NCBI RefSeq assembly: GCF_905475395.1
Contig: NC_058340.1
Span: 68,984,181 to 69,048,180 of the forward strand
Source: Chrysoperla carnea
Lineage: Eukaryota; Arthropoda; Insecta; Neuroptera; Chrysopidae
Reading direction: 5' to 3'
Length of the DNA stretch: 64,000 bases
Of this stretch, positions 46,105 to 57,529 are shown piece by piece. The notes under the pieces are model-generated. The model saw only the letters and a program-made list of their open reading frames with translations, ran no database searches and had not been told where the DNA came from. How positions within the stretch are numbered: the first letter of the stretch is position 1; every line of letters starts with the position of its first letter. Both the position numbers and the translations under genes were made by a program.

Positions 46105-49100
46105 TCGGGTGACTGTGACCACAACCATTTCTGATGGGTGGATTCGCGTCTGCCTATAATATAAAGATATTTCTAACATTAACGATGAAAAATTTACAGA
46201 AAAAAACAACTAAACTCAAGTAGAATAATATTGCAGATAAATATGACAGTAAAAATTGACAAATTACATGTTACGATCCAACTTTGAATAGAGTTAAAAA
46301 ATCCTTTAGTAAGTTCTTTAAAAAAAAAACACATTAAGTTCACTCTTTTCTTTCTTAAAAAAAGAAAACAGACGGCAAAAAAACAGCAAGCACTTAAGTT
46401 CAAAACAAAACAACCGAAAAAAAAAAAATGTTAGCAAATTTTTAAGACATTTTCTTCTCTCCACTACAACGCAGCTAGTTCTAAGTATTATTATAACAAT
46501 AACAATATGATATAGAGGAAATATTTGTTGACAGATATCAAAAAATGTATAAGAAAATTGAAAAATATATGACATAAATGGTGATGTGAATGTGTGTATG
46601 TGTGCTATATTTGGGGTAAAAATGACACAATACTCTCTGGAAAATGGTTTTCTTGTGAGATTTGTGTTAGTAAATGTGTTATCTATATAAAATGTGAGAA
46701 TGTTGAGAAACAATGTCTTACAGGATATCGATCTTTGAACGAAAACCGAATTTATTTGGGAAAAATCACTAATGGCGTCAAGCAGTTAGTATGTGTGCAG
46801 TCATAAGTAGGTTTAAATTTAAAAAGAATAATTTTGGCAGGACATAGTCGGTGTGGTACTGAAGTCGTGTGAGTGCGACCACCTGTAGTCCACACGGCTA
46901 ACTTTCCAGAAGGGGAAAAACATTAAAAAAAAGGTCTTGTTAGCCTTCATAGATTATTCTTCGAACATGTACTGCAGCTTATGCTTGAACGATCATTATC
47001 TCCATAGATGAACGATGTGTTTTATCCACTTTTCAGATTCTGTTTGTTCAGTTTTTTCCAGTTTTTTATTACCATTAAAAAACGGCTCAACTAATTCTGC
47101 TGAAAACTTTTTCAGTTCTTAAATACGCGATTACGCGTCGAATAAGCCCACATCCCGTGTTAATGTCACAACTGGTTTGTGAGATAATCGAGGTGAAAGA
47201 ATCAAAACGAACATACGCACATACGTACACACACACAGACATCACATTGAAAAGATTTGATTCGGATATTGCGGCCTTTAAACCGTGGAAATATATAAAA
47301 CTGGAGATTTTCAAGATCAGCCCCATTACATTAACTTCCTCTGGGAAGTGAACAAGTATAAACAAATAATTGGATAAAATTCCACAATTTTCGAAAATAT
47401 TTTCTAGAATTTTTGTTTGTTTTTCAATGCATGGATTAAAAAGGCCCACTCCGTTGATATTGCTATGATATCTATGAATTTTGTACATCCAAAATGTTTT
47501 TAAATATAGGCAAGTTTTTTACACAAGTATATATAAAGTTGCGAACAAAAGAAAATTAAGTTTTAATAATTTTTTTAAAATAATATTGTTTTTTTTCGAC
47601 ACATAAGCAATAATTTTTGACTGTTTTATAACTTTTCGTCACTTACGAGAAAAATAATCTTCAAAACACCACATTCATTAAAATTGATGACGTGGTGAGG
47701 GAGATATTTCTGTTATGGAAATTTTTGTTAGTTTATTCACTGTATTAAAATTTAAACTTTTTGAAACATGCTTTTTGATACTCGAACATCCTGTAAACAT
47801 AAAACATATATAAACTAGTAACTATTGTACTTGTAGTTATTTCAAAAATCTTTAACAGTGGCATGAATGGCACTATTTTATTACTAGAGTAGATATATAA
47901 GTATAAGGTCACAGATCATCAATCACTATTTTTCAACATTACAAAAACCTTAGCGTAAATGAATAACAAAACATAGTTGAAAAGATACGGGAAACGAAAC
48001 AAGTATTCTAGTCAGATATCTGTTTTTAGATACAAACTATTTTACATTATGCGAGATATCGTCCTAAAATCTGAAAAAATTTGGGTAATTTCTTTGGATT
48101 CAAATTAAGAGACCATTTTATTGTAAATTTTATCTTTTTTGAGGAAAATTTCGTGTGACAGCTCTTATCGTGGTAGAAAAGTCTGTCACACCGATTTCTA
48201 GTATATAAAGCCAATTACTTTTTTTTTTTGAATTTGTTCATTTTGATAGATCAAAACTTGACCAAAATATCGATCACACCAGTAAAAATAAAATAACCCA
48301 AAATATATCCTGGCACACTTAGTCCATATTGTACCTATCGTTAAATAGTAGGTATTGATTCATATTCGAAATTTCGAAATCCGTGTTTTACTGTCAAGGG
48401 CTCCAGTACTAAATCTTTATTAATTCTTTGTTTTTGTCATTCTTCGACATCTAGACAAATCTGACATTCGAACTTTGAATAATACAAGTCTGACATTCGA
48501 ATTTTGAAAATACGATATTGTAAAGATATCAAGATTTTAGTCAATCCATCCCACCCCCTCCCAAAATTTTCAGAAGTGATTTACTGATGCTCGTACGTCC
48601 TTAAATCAGCCACAATTCTCAAAATAACAATTTTACAATATAGAAAATTTGAAGTTGTCTGCCTAAAGCATTTCATTTGATAATTTGTACATAAAATTTA
48701 CAACAACTTCCATATAATAATTAAGAGACAATTTGAAGACAATTTTTAATACATATTTTACATTTTAATCAACCTCGAGCTGTTTTTCTTACGAAAAATA
48801 TAAAATTTAAAATACCCTATCCATGAATGAAAGATTAATCATTAAAATGCAAATTTAAAAATGTTCTTTCTTGTACATGGAAGTCTGAATAGTTTTTGTT
48901 ATCCTAAAACATTAATCTTTCTCAATATTATTCTCAACTTTAATGATTTTACTTTACTACTAAACTTGACTTATGGGTTTTTTTCATCGAAATTTCGAAA
49001 TATTCGTAAATATGTACATAATGTACCTAGATATACGTTTTCTCGAAATATATTCGAATGAATTGAACTGATTTAGTTTAAAAATTAAAGTGATCGTTTA

Positions 49101-49627
49101 AAAATATCGAATAAAACTTTGATAAATATTTAAAATTTAATATACAGACGTGTTATTTTAAACGGCGCTAATGCTAATTATACAGGGTTTGATGGGGGGG
49201 GGGCATCATGTTGTTTTAATAATCAACTTAGACCCTAAAAAAAGAAGAAAGAATGATACTTTAAATTAGAAAGTTGTTCCTCATTAAAAAAACTATCATT
49301 TTTAATTTAAAATAATTTTTTTCGAACAACGTAAGCTTTCTAAATACGACTTAAAGTTATTTCATTTATTACATTTAATCGGAAGAAAGCCAAAATCAAG
49401 GGCAATAGACAACATTCGCCGGTGCCCAAGACTTCAACCTGAAATTTTGCTCCAAGGTGATTTGACTTCGATCTTCAAATGATCTTGAAAATAAGTCGCA
49501 TTTCTTCCGAATGCTAACGATTTTCGAAAAAATGATCTCTAATTATCTAATAAATTATCGAGGATTTTTGTAATAAAAATTATCGTTAGATTTTGTCCTG
49601 TTGATAACTGTGTATGAGATTTCCATC
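46105..49627. other. No protein gene seen
   Basis: AT-rich. 47,155-47,370 (CA-rich ACACACACACAGACATCACA then ATCAGCCCCATTACATTAAC) resembles an interspersed repeat end but no second copy was found. A G(10) run lies at 49194-49203. The repeat at 48250 is listed separately. Confidence 0.5.
48250..48425 (+). repeat. Interspersed repeat, inverted partner at 54.4 kb
   Basis: CAAAACTTGACCAAAAT, TTGTACCTATCGTTAAATAG, TTGATTCATAT and CGAAATTTCGAAAT occur in the same order, inverted, at 54375-54580. Confidence 0.7.
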
Positions 49628-49701
49628 GGCGCCGTGGCTTAGTTGGTTAAAGCGCCTGTCTAGTAAACAGGAGATCGTGAGTTCGAATCTCGCCGGGGCC
49701 T
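49628..49701 (+). tRNA. tRNA-Thr (anticodon AGU)
   Basis: A 74-nt cloverleaf. Acceptor arm GGCGCCG pairs with CGGGGCC with one G:G mismatch at pair 4. D arm GCUU...AAGC, anticodon stem CCUGU/ACAGG with loop CUAGUAA (AGU, Thr), T arm GUGAG-UUCGAAU-CUCGC, discriminator U. The internal A box (GGCTTAGTTGG) and B box (GAGTTCGAATC) are intact. A TTTTT terminator lies at 49715-49719. No intron and no encoded CCA. Confidence 0.9.
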
Positions 49702-49714
49702 ATAAAATCCAAAC

Positions 49715-49719
49715 TTTTT
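49715..49719 (+). terminator. RNA polymerase III terminator of tRNA-Thr
   Basis: Five T residues 14 nt after the tRNA end, a normal distance for Pol III termination. Confidence 0.7.
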
Positions 49720-49800
49720 ACTTTAATATATACGCCTCATACTCCTCATGACGAGCGTTGTTTTGTCCCTAGCTACAATTGGAAAATTTTCAATTGTCTA

Positions 49801-50066
49801 TTGACCTATGTTGCTCATTTACGAACTTGACCTCACCTTTTTGTCCTGAGTACGCTATAAACATATCAGTTAGATATTTTTTTTTCATTTTTGAGTTATC
49901 GTATCGACCGACAGACGTACAAGCGAAAATGGACTAATTAGGTGATTTTATGAAGACTTATACCAAAATTTTGTTCGTAGCATCAATATTTTTAAGCGTT
50001 ACAAACTTGAGACTAAACTTAGTACACCTTGATATATTTCATATACCTAAACATGCTATAAAAATG
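49801..50066 (-). repeat. Family A, 5' half, beside tRNA-Thr
   Basis: TTGACCTATGTTGCTCATTT to the TATA-rich terminal part, inverted. It starts about 100 bp after the tRNA gene. Confidence 0.75.
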
Positions 50067-50540
50067 AAACTTTTTGGGTATGCAAAATGATGTCAGTGAT
50101 ACATACGGTAGGTATAAGAGAAGGCTCTTTAAAATGCTTATCACAAAATGGTAAAAATCTACATAGAAAAGACAATATCGTAGCAAACTTTATTCGTCTA
50201 TTTTTTTTTCATTGTGTTCGTAAAAGAAATAATAATAATTCGAAAGAAACGTTTATAATAAATTCAAATAAATCTTTCAATAAAACTAAAGGGTACAATT
50301 TTTCCCTGATGTATTGACTTATATGTTAATACTTCATTTAACACACATATATGGGAGAGTTCTCCTTCTATTGGACAGGTCTTTCTGGTTCTTTCTACAG
50401 TGATGGGAAAAAGTTCGGCTACCCTTAATTTACGCCCAAACAGTTCAAGATAAAGGACTGAAGAGAGTTAGAATTGATGGTTACCCCCCCCCCCCCTGGG
50501 CAAAAGCACCACTAGTCACCATATAACATTTGATCTAGAG

Positions 50541-50820
50541 CAGGCATGGGCGAGTTATTTTAGGTCGAAGTCACCATTGTTATACCTTTATTGTGTGTCT
50601 TTTTATCCAAGTTCGCATTACTCATAAAAGAGGGAGCGAGGCGGGTATACGACTCTTCTACCTATCTCAGTTTCTCTTATAGTAATGAGATAGAAAAAAA
50701 AATGTTGCCTCTCTGTTTTACTCGTATTTTAGGTTGTTACTTGTAAGGTTGTTACTGTCTTACTCGTATGTTAAGTTAGGAGTCCGAGGGACTTCTGTAA
50801 GTCACGTTTGCCCATGCCTG
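50541..50820. mobile_element. hAT-like MITE, 280 bp, with 8-bp target-site duplication
   Basis: The ends are CAGGCATGGGC and GCCCATGCCTG, flanked by identical ATCTAGAG (50533-50540 and 50821-50828). Eight-base duplications with CAGG ends are typical of hAT elements. No transposase inside. It is related to the copy at 62073. Confidence 0.9.
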
Positions 50821-51400
50821 ATCTAGAGGATGAACAAACATCTATTTTTTCTCGTTTATTGGAGTATTGAATCTTTGTTGAAAAACGATTTCAAAAAAGA
50901 CATACGTTTTCTGGCGCACCCTTTTTCTCTACGATCACAGCGTGAAGTATTATCGTTAAACGATCCAAAATAAAGTCTCTTTAAAAATCATATTTAAAAT
51001 CAAACCCTTTACTTTCAACTGTTTAAAAGTTATTTCAGTTCTGTCAAACTTTTTCCCATCACTGTATATACTTACAGTCAATCTGTTTTCGAGTTTCTTG
51101 GTAGTTGCAGTCAATATCTAAATGTTTCATATGTGTTACTTCTGATTTTATTGAGTGTGTGTGAAATCCTAAAGTTGGCCATTGACGTAACGTCAATTGT
51201 TTGGTAAGTCATGGAAACAATTTTTGAGGTCATGAGCAGTACAATATGATTTTTTCATGATTGGAAAAGAGCGGTTTCATAAGCGCGCTTTCCGATTATC
51301 GAGAATCAACTGTATTTTATTTTGAGACGGAAGTTTAATTTTAGATACTGTATAAGAGTGTAAGCGCAGATTATATAATTAAAGTATAATTAAAGTATAT

Positions 51401-51670
51401 GGTAAGAAATTTTTTGTGGGTATCATTATCTCAGTACCGGTGTGAACGCCATACTGACATACTGTATTAAGGGAATAGTTACATTTGCAATAGTTATGGC
51501 GGATGAGTCAATGCTGTATGGCGTCAGGCCCATACTGGTTTGCGATACCCACAATACTTCTGGTGGATAGTTCTATTAAATATTAAAATATTACTTATGC
51601 TAACATAGATACTATATTATCTATCTCTATACCATACCAGCATTGAAATAAAAGTCATAAATTTCTTACC
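51401..51670. mobile_element. Nested inverted-repeat element
   Basis: The outer 12-bp ends are GGTAAGAAATTT and AAATTTCTTACC. Inside, TTGTGGGTATC (51414-51424) pairs with GATACCCACAA (51544-51554), and ACGCCATAC pairs with GTATGGCGT. It looks like two MITE layers or a foldback with a tail. Confidence 0.65.
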
Positions 51671-52076
51671 GTGTATAACTCAATGGAATATAAAGTATGT
51701 AGGTCTAAATCACTACCAGACCATCCAACTATCTATTCGCAAAAAAAATGTCGATCTTTTCTATTTGAACAAATAAATACACTTTTGAATTTATAATATT
51801 AGTATATAGATTGAAAATGTTTCGTACAGTTTATGGACTATCCTTTCCAGAAAATACATAAAGTTAAAATGGTCGTCAATCTTGGTGATAAAACTATATT
51901 TCGTCTGTCTATCTGTCTAACGGGTTGTTCGCTAGAATATGCAGAATGTGCACACTTGACCCGTATGTATTATATACAATTCGTACAACCCGTATATAGA
52001 GTGTCCCAAAACTATCGTATTAAGAAACAGAGCGATAAACAGAATGAAATTCTAGGCATAAAAGAAATTCTTCTTT

Positions 52077-52116
52077 TTATTTTACTATTACCTAAGTAAT
52101 AGTAAAATAAAAATAA
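52077..52116. repeat. Perfect 18-bp hairpin with 4-nt loop
   Basis: TTTTTATTTTACTATTAC, loop CTAA, then the exact complement. Confidence 0.85.
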
Positions 52117-52265
52117 GAGGGAGGACGAATCGCCAAAAGCCTGTTGGGTGAAGGAAACTCTATCGGTAACAGAGCCGAGGAGATCTTGAAACTAAACAGA
52201 GCTGATATTAGAGTCATCGTAGAGTTACTCACAGGGCATGATAGCCTTCCTTTCATCACACTCCC
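52110..52265 (+). pseudogene. Short LINE ORF2 C-terminal fragment
   Basis: The frame from about 52144 reads GEGNSIGNRAEEILKLNRAD and IRVIVELLTGHDSL. The motif L-x-R-x-D-x-R-x-x-x-x-x-L-T-G-H is typical of the region after RNase H in insect non-LTR retrotransposons. Beyond GHDSL similarity ends. A 25-base T run (52361-52385) lies downstream. Confidence 0.55.
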
Positions 52266-52298
52266 AAAAAATAGCCTTACGTCGATTTTTCGGAAGAT

Positions 52299-52331
52299 CG
52301 TTAAATTGGTACCAGTGTACCAATTTAACAG
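52299..52331. repeat. Perfect 13-bp hairpin with 4-nt loop
   Basis: GTTAAATTGGTAC, loop CAGT, then the exact complement; 30 bp before the T(25) tract. Confidence 0.8.
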
Positions 52332-52360
52332 GTCAGAGATAAAAGTTTACATGAACTTTG

Positions 52361-52385
52361 TTTTTTTTTTTTTTTTTTTTTTTTT
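52361..52385 (+). repeat. T(25) homopolymer
   Basis: Twenty-five consecutive T after a G at 52360; a slippage-prone tract. Confidence 0.9.
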
Positions 52386-52743
52386 GTGCTAGAAACAACA
52401 TTCCGTGCAATTTTGAAACAAACCTGTATATAAAAATTCTCGTGACTGATTTGTATTGGCCATATATATACGACTAAATATATAAAATGGATTCGACTGA
52501 ATCGTAAGCCCCTTTGGTTCTAACTAAACTACTGCTGGTACCAGTGTAACACACTAGTGTGGTACCAACTGTCCTATTTTGGATTCTATTTTACACTTGG
52601 AATCTCAATAGACAATCGTCATTCATCTGTTACAAAATGTCCAATGTTATATAACAACTGTATTATTATTGTTTGTCAAAATTTAAATGTAATCTACTTC
52701 ATTAAATTTAAGACTAACGAACTGGAAAAAAATATGTTTAAAA

Positions 52744-53277
52744 ACAAGGAAAAACAAACAATTGAGTGAGTTAACTGTTGAAATACCATGTATAGACAGT
52801 GTTGATTACTCTGTCACATTACACATACATACATGTCACACATATATAACTGATATTCCCATATAATTTATATAAAAACAGTGATGTGTTTACGAAAAAA
52901 TGTTTCAAACAAATTCGCATTCAAACAAATGTTCTATCTCTAACGGTTTACAAGATGTGTGCTACGGACCCAAGATCCAATTTGACCAATGTTGCTCATT
53001 TAGGAACTCGACCTCACTTTTTACGTTCTAAGCACGCTATAAATTTCAGATTGATATCTCTTTTCGTTTTTGAGTAATCGTGATGACAAACAGACGACAG
53101 ACAAGCGACAGACAGACGACAGACAGACGACAGGCAGGCAACCGGAAATGGACTAATTAGGGAATTTTATGAACACCTATACCAAAATTTTGTTCATAAT
53201 ATCAATATTTTTAAGCGTTACAAACTTGAGACTCAACTTAGTATACCTTGGTATATTTTATATATATGGTATAAAAA
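52744..53277 (-). repeat. Family A, near full length
   Basis: ACAAGGAAAAACAAACAATTG at one end and TATATATGGTATAAAAACTG at the other. The variable tract is a GACAGACGACAG minisatellite at 53090-53145. Confidence 0.8.
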
Positions 53278-53279
53278 CT

Positions 53280-54374
53280 GTGAATAGGATAAAAAAAATT
53301 TCAAAAATTCATCATTCGAAAATAGATAAAATTCGATGAAAATAAAAAAAATTTCAAGCACATATACCATTTGAAAAATAAAAGTTATTTATCTGTTAAA
53401 TCGAGCGTCGGCCAAATGCTCATAATGCGAGTGCTGACGGGTTAAATAGAAATTCACCTCAGCTGCAATTTTATCAACGAGTGTAAAAAAAGTTCAGCGT
53501 TTTTTAATTCTCTGAGAAAAGTATTTTACTTCTTATTTTACCACTTTGATAATGGCATAACGACAGAATTTATTCAAACAATTTTTAACAATTGTCAGAT
53601 ATCACATATGAATCACACATGCAAGGCAACAAGAGCTTAGTAGCTCCATCCATATATATACAGATATATAGCCAAGAGAGTGCTTTTACATAAAATAGCT
53701 TGTCCGTCGATAAGTCATAGCCACTTCGTTCCACCCGCATCTGTCCCGAGTCTGATAGCATACTAAGCGTTATACATATATACCTAATTCTCTGAGTGCT
53801 ACCCAAAACCCCATACAATATATTTCGTTTCGTATACACATTTAGATACTCCATGTCATTGCTAAATTTCCCAACGGTCTTGCGGGAACAAATAGTCACA
53901 TGACACAAACTCATGTATATACTGTTTGTTTACTCTATGACCGTATATAGTTACGATAAGTGTTTATATTTTTTTCCCAGTAATCTTTTCGCTTTGTTTT
54001 TTTTTTGGATGATTAGGAAAATGAACGGAATAGTTTTTTTTTCGTCTGGTTTTATCTATAATTTTTCATGGAACAAGAATATTTTTTTAAAAATCTCAAA
54101 TTTGTTATAAAAAAAGAACAAGTTTATTTAAACGAGGATTAGATAACACTGAAATGCTTTAGGAGTTGATGAGAAATTTCATACCTTTGGGAAAATTACT
54201 CAAAAACAGTGAATAAGGCGGTCACAAGCAGGTTATAATTTCAAGAAACATATGGAATGACTAGATCATTAAAAGAGTGGGCTAATTTTAATTAGACAGT
54301 TTATTCATACATTTGAACAGTATTGTTGTAAAATACTATAGTTTCTATTTTATGGCACAGGTTATCATAAGGCA
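53280..54374. other. No gene seen
   Basis: The longest open frame (53585-53914, minus strand) has no recognisable motif and alternating low-complexity composition. Confidence 0.5.
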
Positions 54375-54580
54375 AAGGTTATAGCCCTGGAGCTCGAGTT
54401 AGTAAAACTGCATTTACGTGAATTTCGAAATTTCGCATATGAATCAATACTATTTAACGATAGGTACAATATTGACTAGGTTTGCCAGGGTTTATCTTGG
54501 CAGAAATATTTCCGAGGGTTGAAGTTATGTTATAAACTGGTGTGGCAGAAATTTGGTCAAGTTTTGAGCTGTCACATCGA
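54375..54580 (-). repeat. Inverted partner of the repeat at 48.3 kb
   Basis: Shares TTCGAAATTTCG, ATGAATCAATACTATTTAAC, GATAGGTACAATATTGACTA and GGTCAAGTTTTGAGCTGTCA with the complement of 48160-48425. Confidence 0.7.
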
Positions 54581-54644
54581 GATTTTTCGAAAAAAAAACT
54601 CAAAAGCGGGTTGGGAACCAGCAAAAATTTCTTATAGGTTCCCC

Positions 54645-54751
54645 GACCTTATAAAAAGCGTGTTCTCTTTAGTGGTTTTTATCTTTAGTGGGATAGCTAA
54701 AGTTTGTCTACTAGAAAGGCCAAATAGTGATCGTATCTTATAAGGTCGTTG
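54645..54751. repeat. Small element with CGACCTTATAA ends
   Basis: CGACCTTATAAAAAGCG at the left and CGTATCTTATAAGGTCG at the right, about 105 bp overall. Confidence 0.5.
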
Positions 54752-55232
54752 ACAAGCAAAATCGGCTAAGACAAAAGAATGTTGGGTGGGTAGGTTTTGC
54801 TGTTTTTGTGGGGTAAATTTTTTGAAATATAATCTAGAAAATAATGGTAGGTATACTAAAGCTTTGGACTTTATCACGTTTTATAATTTAACACCGACTC
54901 TTGGAGTAATGTTAAGAATACCTGTAAAATAAATACAGATACATTAGTAATAAGGATTTTATAGGGATAATTTATGTTACAAAAACATACACCCAGTTTT
55001 AAATATTTATTTAGGGCATTTGAAATTAGTGAAAATATTGGTTTCTTTTTCCACGGTTTTTGACACTTTAATTAATCTTTAAATGCTTAATTGAACTTTG
55101 GTGTTGATTTTTAATTAACATAATTATTTAATGAAGTTATTATAATAAAATCTTTCATTCTTAATACATGCCAGGCGTTTATAAATTTGGATAAAGCTAA
55201 AGTATTTGGATAATATAATACTAAGCAATGCT

Positions 55233-55764
55233 ATTTTTATACCATGCATATATGAAATGTACATAGTATATTAAGTTTAGTCCCAAGTTTATAACGCTTA
55301 AAAATAATGATGCTAGGAAAAAAATTTTGTCATAAGTGTTCATAAAATCACCTAATTAGTCCATTTCCGGTTGTCCGTCCGTCCGTCCGTCTGTGGACAC
55401 GATAACTCAAAAACGAAAAAAGATATCGAGCTGAAATTTTTACAGCGTACTCAGGACAAAAAAAGTGAGGTCAAGTTCATAAATGAACATCATAGGTCAA
55501 TTGGGTCTTGTAAACCGTTAGAGATAGAACAAAAGTTTAAATGTAAAAAATGTTCCTTATCAAAAATTAAACAACTTTTGTTTGAAACATTTTTTCCTAA
55601 ACATCACTGTTTACCCGTGAGGGCGCCAATTAGGCGGAAATTTTATAATATGTACTTGATTATCAGTTATGTATGTGTCACATGTTTGTATGTGTAATGT
55701 AATCAACACTGACTATGCATGGCATTTCAACAATTAACTCAGTCAATTGTTTGTTTTCACTTGT
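55233..55764 (+). repeat. Family A, near full length
   Basis: TTTTTATACCATGCATATAT to TTTGTTTTCACTTGT. It is very close to the copy at 586 through its first 300 bp. Confidence 0.85.
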
Positions 55765-55784
55765 AATTACCCTATGTTTAGACC

Positions 55785-56427
55785 GTTCATTCATGAACCG
55801 GTTGGACGCTCCCTAAATGTTCTGTCTTTTGACAGTTAAATAATTGACAGTTGGTAGCCTATACAATTCAAATATGTTTACAACTTATAACCGTAAAAAG
55901 ACGTGCTGCTGGCTTATCATTCATTCTGTTCTGTTTTTGTTCTGTTCCATTTCTAAATTAATTTTCAAGTTTAATTTCATTGAACAATTTTAAAGTTTAA
56001 TTTCAATGAATCTTTTACGTCCATTGGAGAAACATCTTTTCTCCAACTTCAATTCAATTTCATTCAAGTTTCATTTTGTTTATCAATCATTTTTTTTTGT
56101 GGTGTTAATTCGTATTAATTCAAGTTAAAGTGATGTGTTTCTCCGAGCCACCTGTGAGCCGTTTTGTTGCGATTAATAACTTAAATATTTATTGATTTAA
56201 TCAGTGTACAACTTAAATGGATTATGTAGTTTCTTATAATTAACCTTCTTACGAACTTAAATTCAATACTTAAAACATTGTGTTTATTGAACCACCGACG
56301 TGAGAGTTATGCACATCGTTCACGAAGCATCCAACATCGAGTTTTGATCGTCCTTTAGAAATATTTTCCGTTTTAGCCTCTTTTTTCCGACCAAACCTTA
56401 GGCGCGCAAAATAACATCGAAACACAT
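55785..56427 (+). other. Possible non-coding 5' exon ending in a consensus donor
   Basis: Apparently single-copy sequence without long open frames, less AT-extreme than its flanks and rich in CAATTT-like spacing, ends ACACAT|GTAAGTA at 56428. It could be a 5' UTR exon of a plus-strand gene whose coding exons lie beyond the window. No coding exon was found downstream here. Confidence 0.22.
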
Positions 56428-56695
56428 GTAAGTACCCCTTTATTTTTTGTTTTTGTTTGGAGCAAATGCACCAACGCCCTTAAACTTCACCATTTTAATC
56501 AAGCGACTTTGGTACGGTGTCAAATATTTAGCTTCCAATGAATTTTGATTTTGGCTTTCTTGCTATTGGGGATAACATACATCAGAAAGAGAAGCATAAA
56601 TGACATTCGCATTTTTCTAAATATGCCAGAGTAATAATGTCTTATAATTTCAATTCTATTCAGTCTTTTAGTTTGTTACTGGGAAAAAAGTCGAA

Positions 56696-56994
56696 GGTTA
56701 GGTTAGGCTAGGCTAGGTTATATTGGCTGTCGCGAAGGACACACTTAGGTTATAGAGCCCATTGTGATACCATATATGTGTTTCACCACCTATCCGCTGA
56801 TAATTTCATTTATCAGCTCCCTCAATTTCAGAGGCTGAGTGCACCTCTTTCATGCATGTACCCTGAACTACACCAGCCCATCACAACTATTAATTAAATT
56901 AATTTTGTTGCGACGACGGGAATCGAACCCGCTACTTTAAGCATACCGCGGATGGAGTTGGTTACGCCTTAACCAACTGAGCTAATAGGACAGC
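56696..56994 (-). mobile_element. Second tRNA-derived SINE family, TTAGG-like tail
   Basis: On the minus strand the head has an A box (TTAGCTCAGTTGG, 56973-56985) and B box (GGGTTCGATTCCC, 56918-56930) in a recognisable but long tRNA shape. A body of about 200 bp ends in five-base repeats which on the plus strand read two TTAGG and two CTAGG units plus TTA (56698-56720). Body and tail differ from the SINE at 7461. Only a 5-bp flank match (TCGAA) was found, so the ends are approximate. Confidence 0.75.
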
Positions 56995-57529
56995 ATCGAA
57001 ATATTCGTAAGAATACTAAAAAATTTGGACCGAAAAAAAAATTGAGATTTAAGTTATAGTATCTTTAATGGAAAAATACCAAAATCTAAAATATATATTT
57101 GAATATTTCATTAGAATTTCAGTTGTCTTTTTCAACACGAGAAAATGTTGACAAGCAGGAAAAACTAGAAATATATGATGTATAAACTTAAAATTTTGTG
57201 TGTTCATAAAAATTCAAATGTGTTTCTTTTGGAAAATTATTCATATATTTTTTATAAGAATATCTGATGTCACACTGGTAATATTTTTATATAACTTATT
57301 GAAACTTACGGAAATACATTTTCCTGTTTGACTTTTCCCTCGATACAACCATCATAATATGAGATTATCACACCAAATCTGGTATTGTAATCAATTTTTA
57401 ATAAACAAAATAATATTAAAAAATATTTTGTGTCAGACAGAGATTGAAGTAAAAGCATTTGTTTGACAGTTATTGTTCTTAGAATTAGTAAATATTTCTT
57501 GAGTCAATGATCTCAAAACTTAATTTAAG

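Noticed and set aside
50087..50317. 76-codon plus-strand frame
   Set aside because: Lys/Asn-rich, without domain or splice context; consistent with chance in AT-rich DNA next to a family A end.
49194..50498. Poly-G (49194) and poly-C (50484) runs as regulatory G-quadruplex sites
   Set aside because: Single homopolymer runs without the spaced G-tracts a quadruplex needs; likely slippage tracts.
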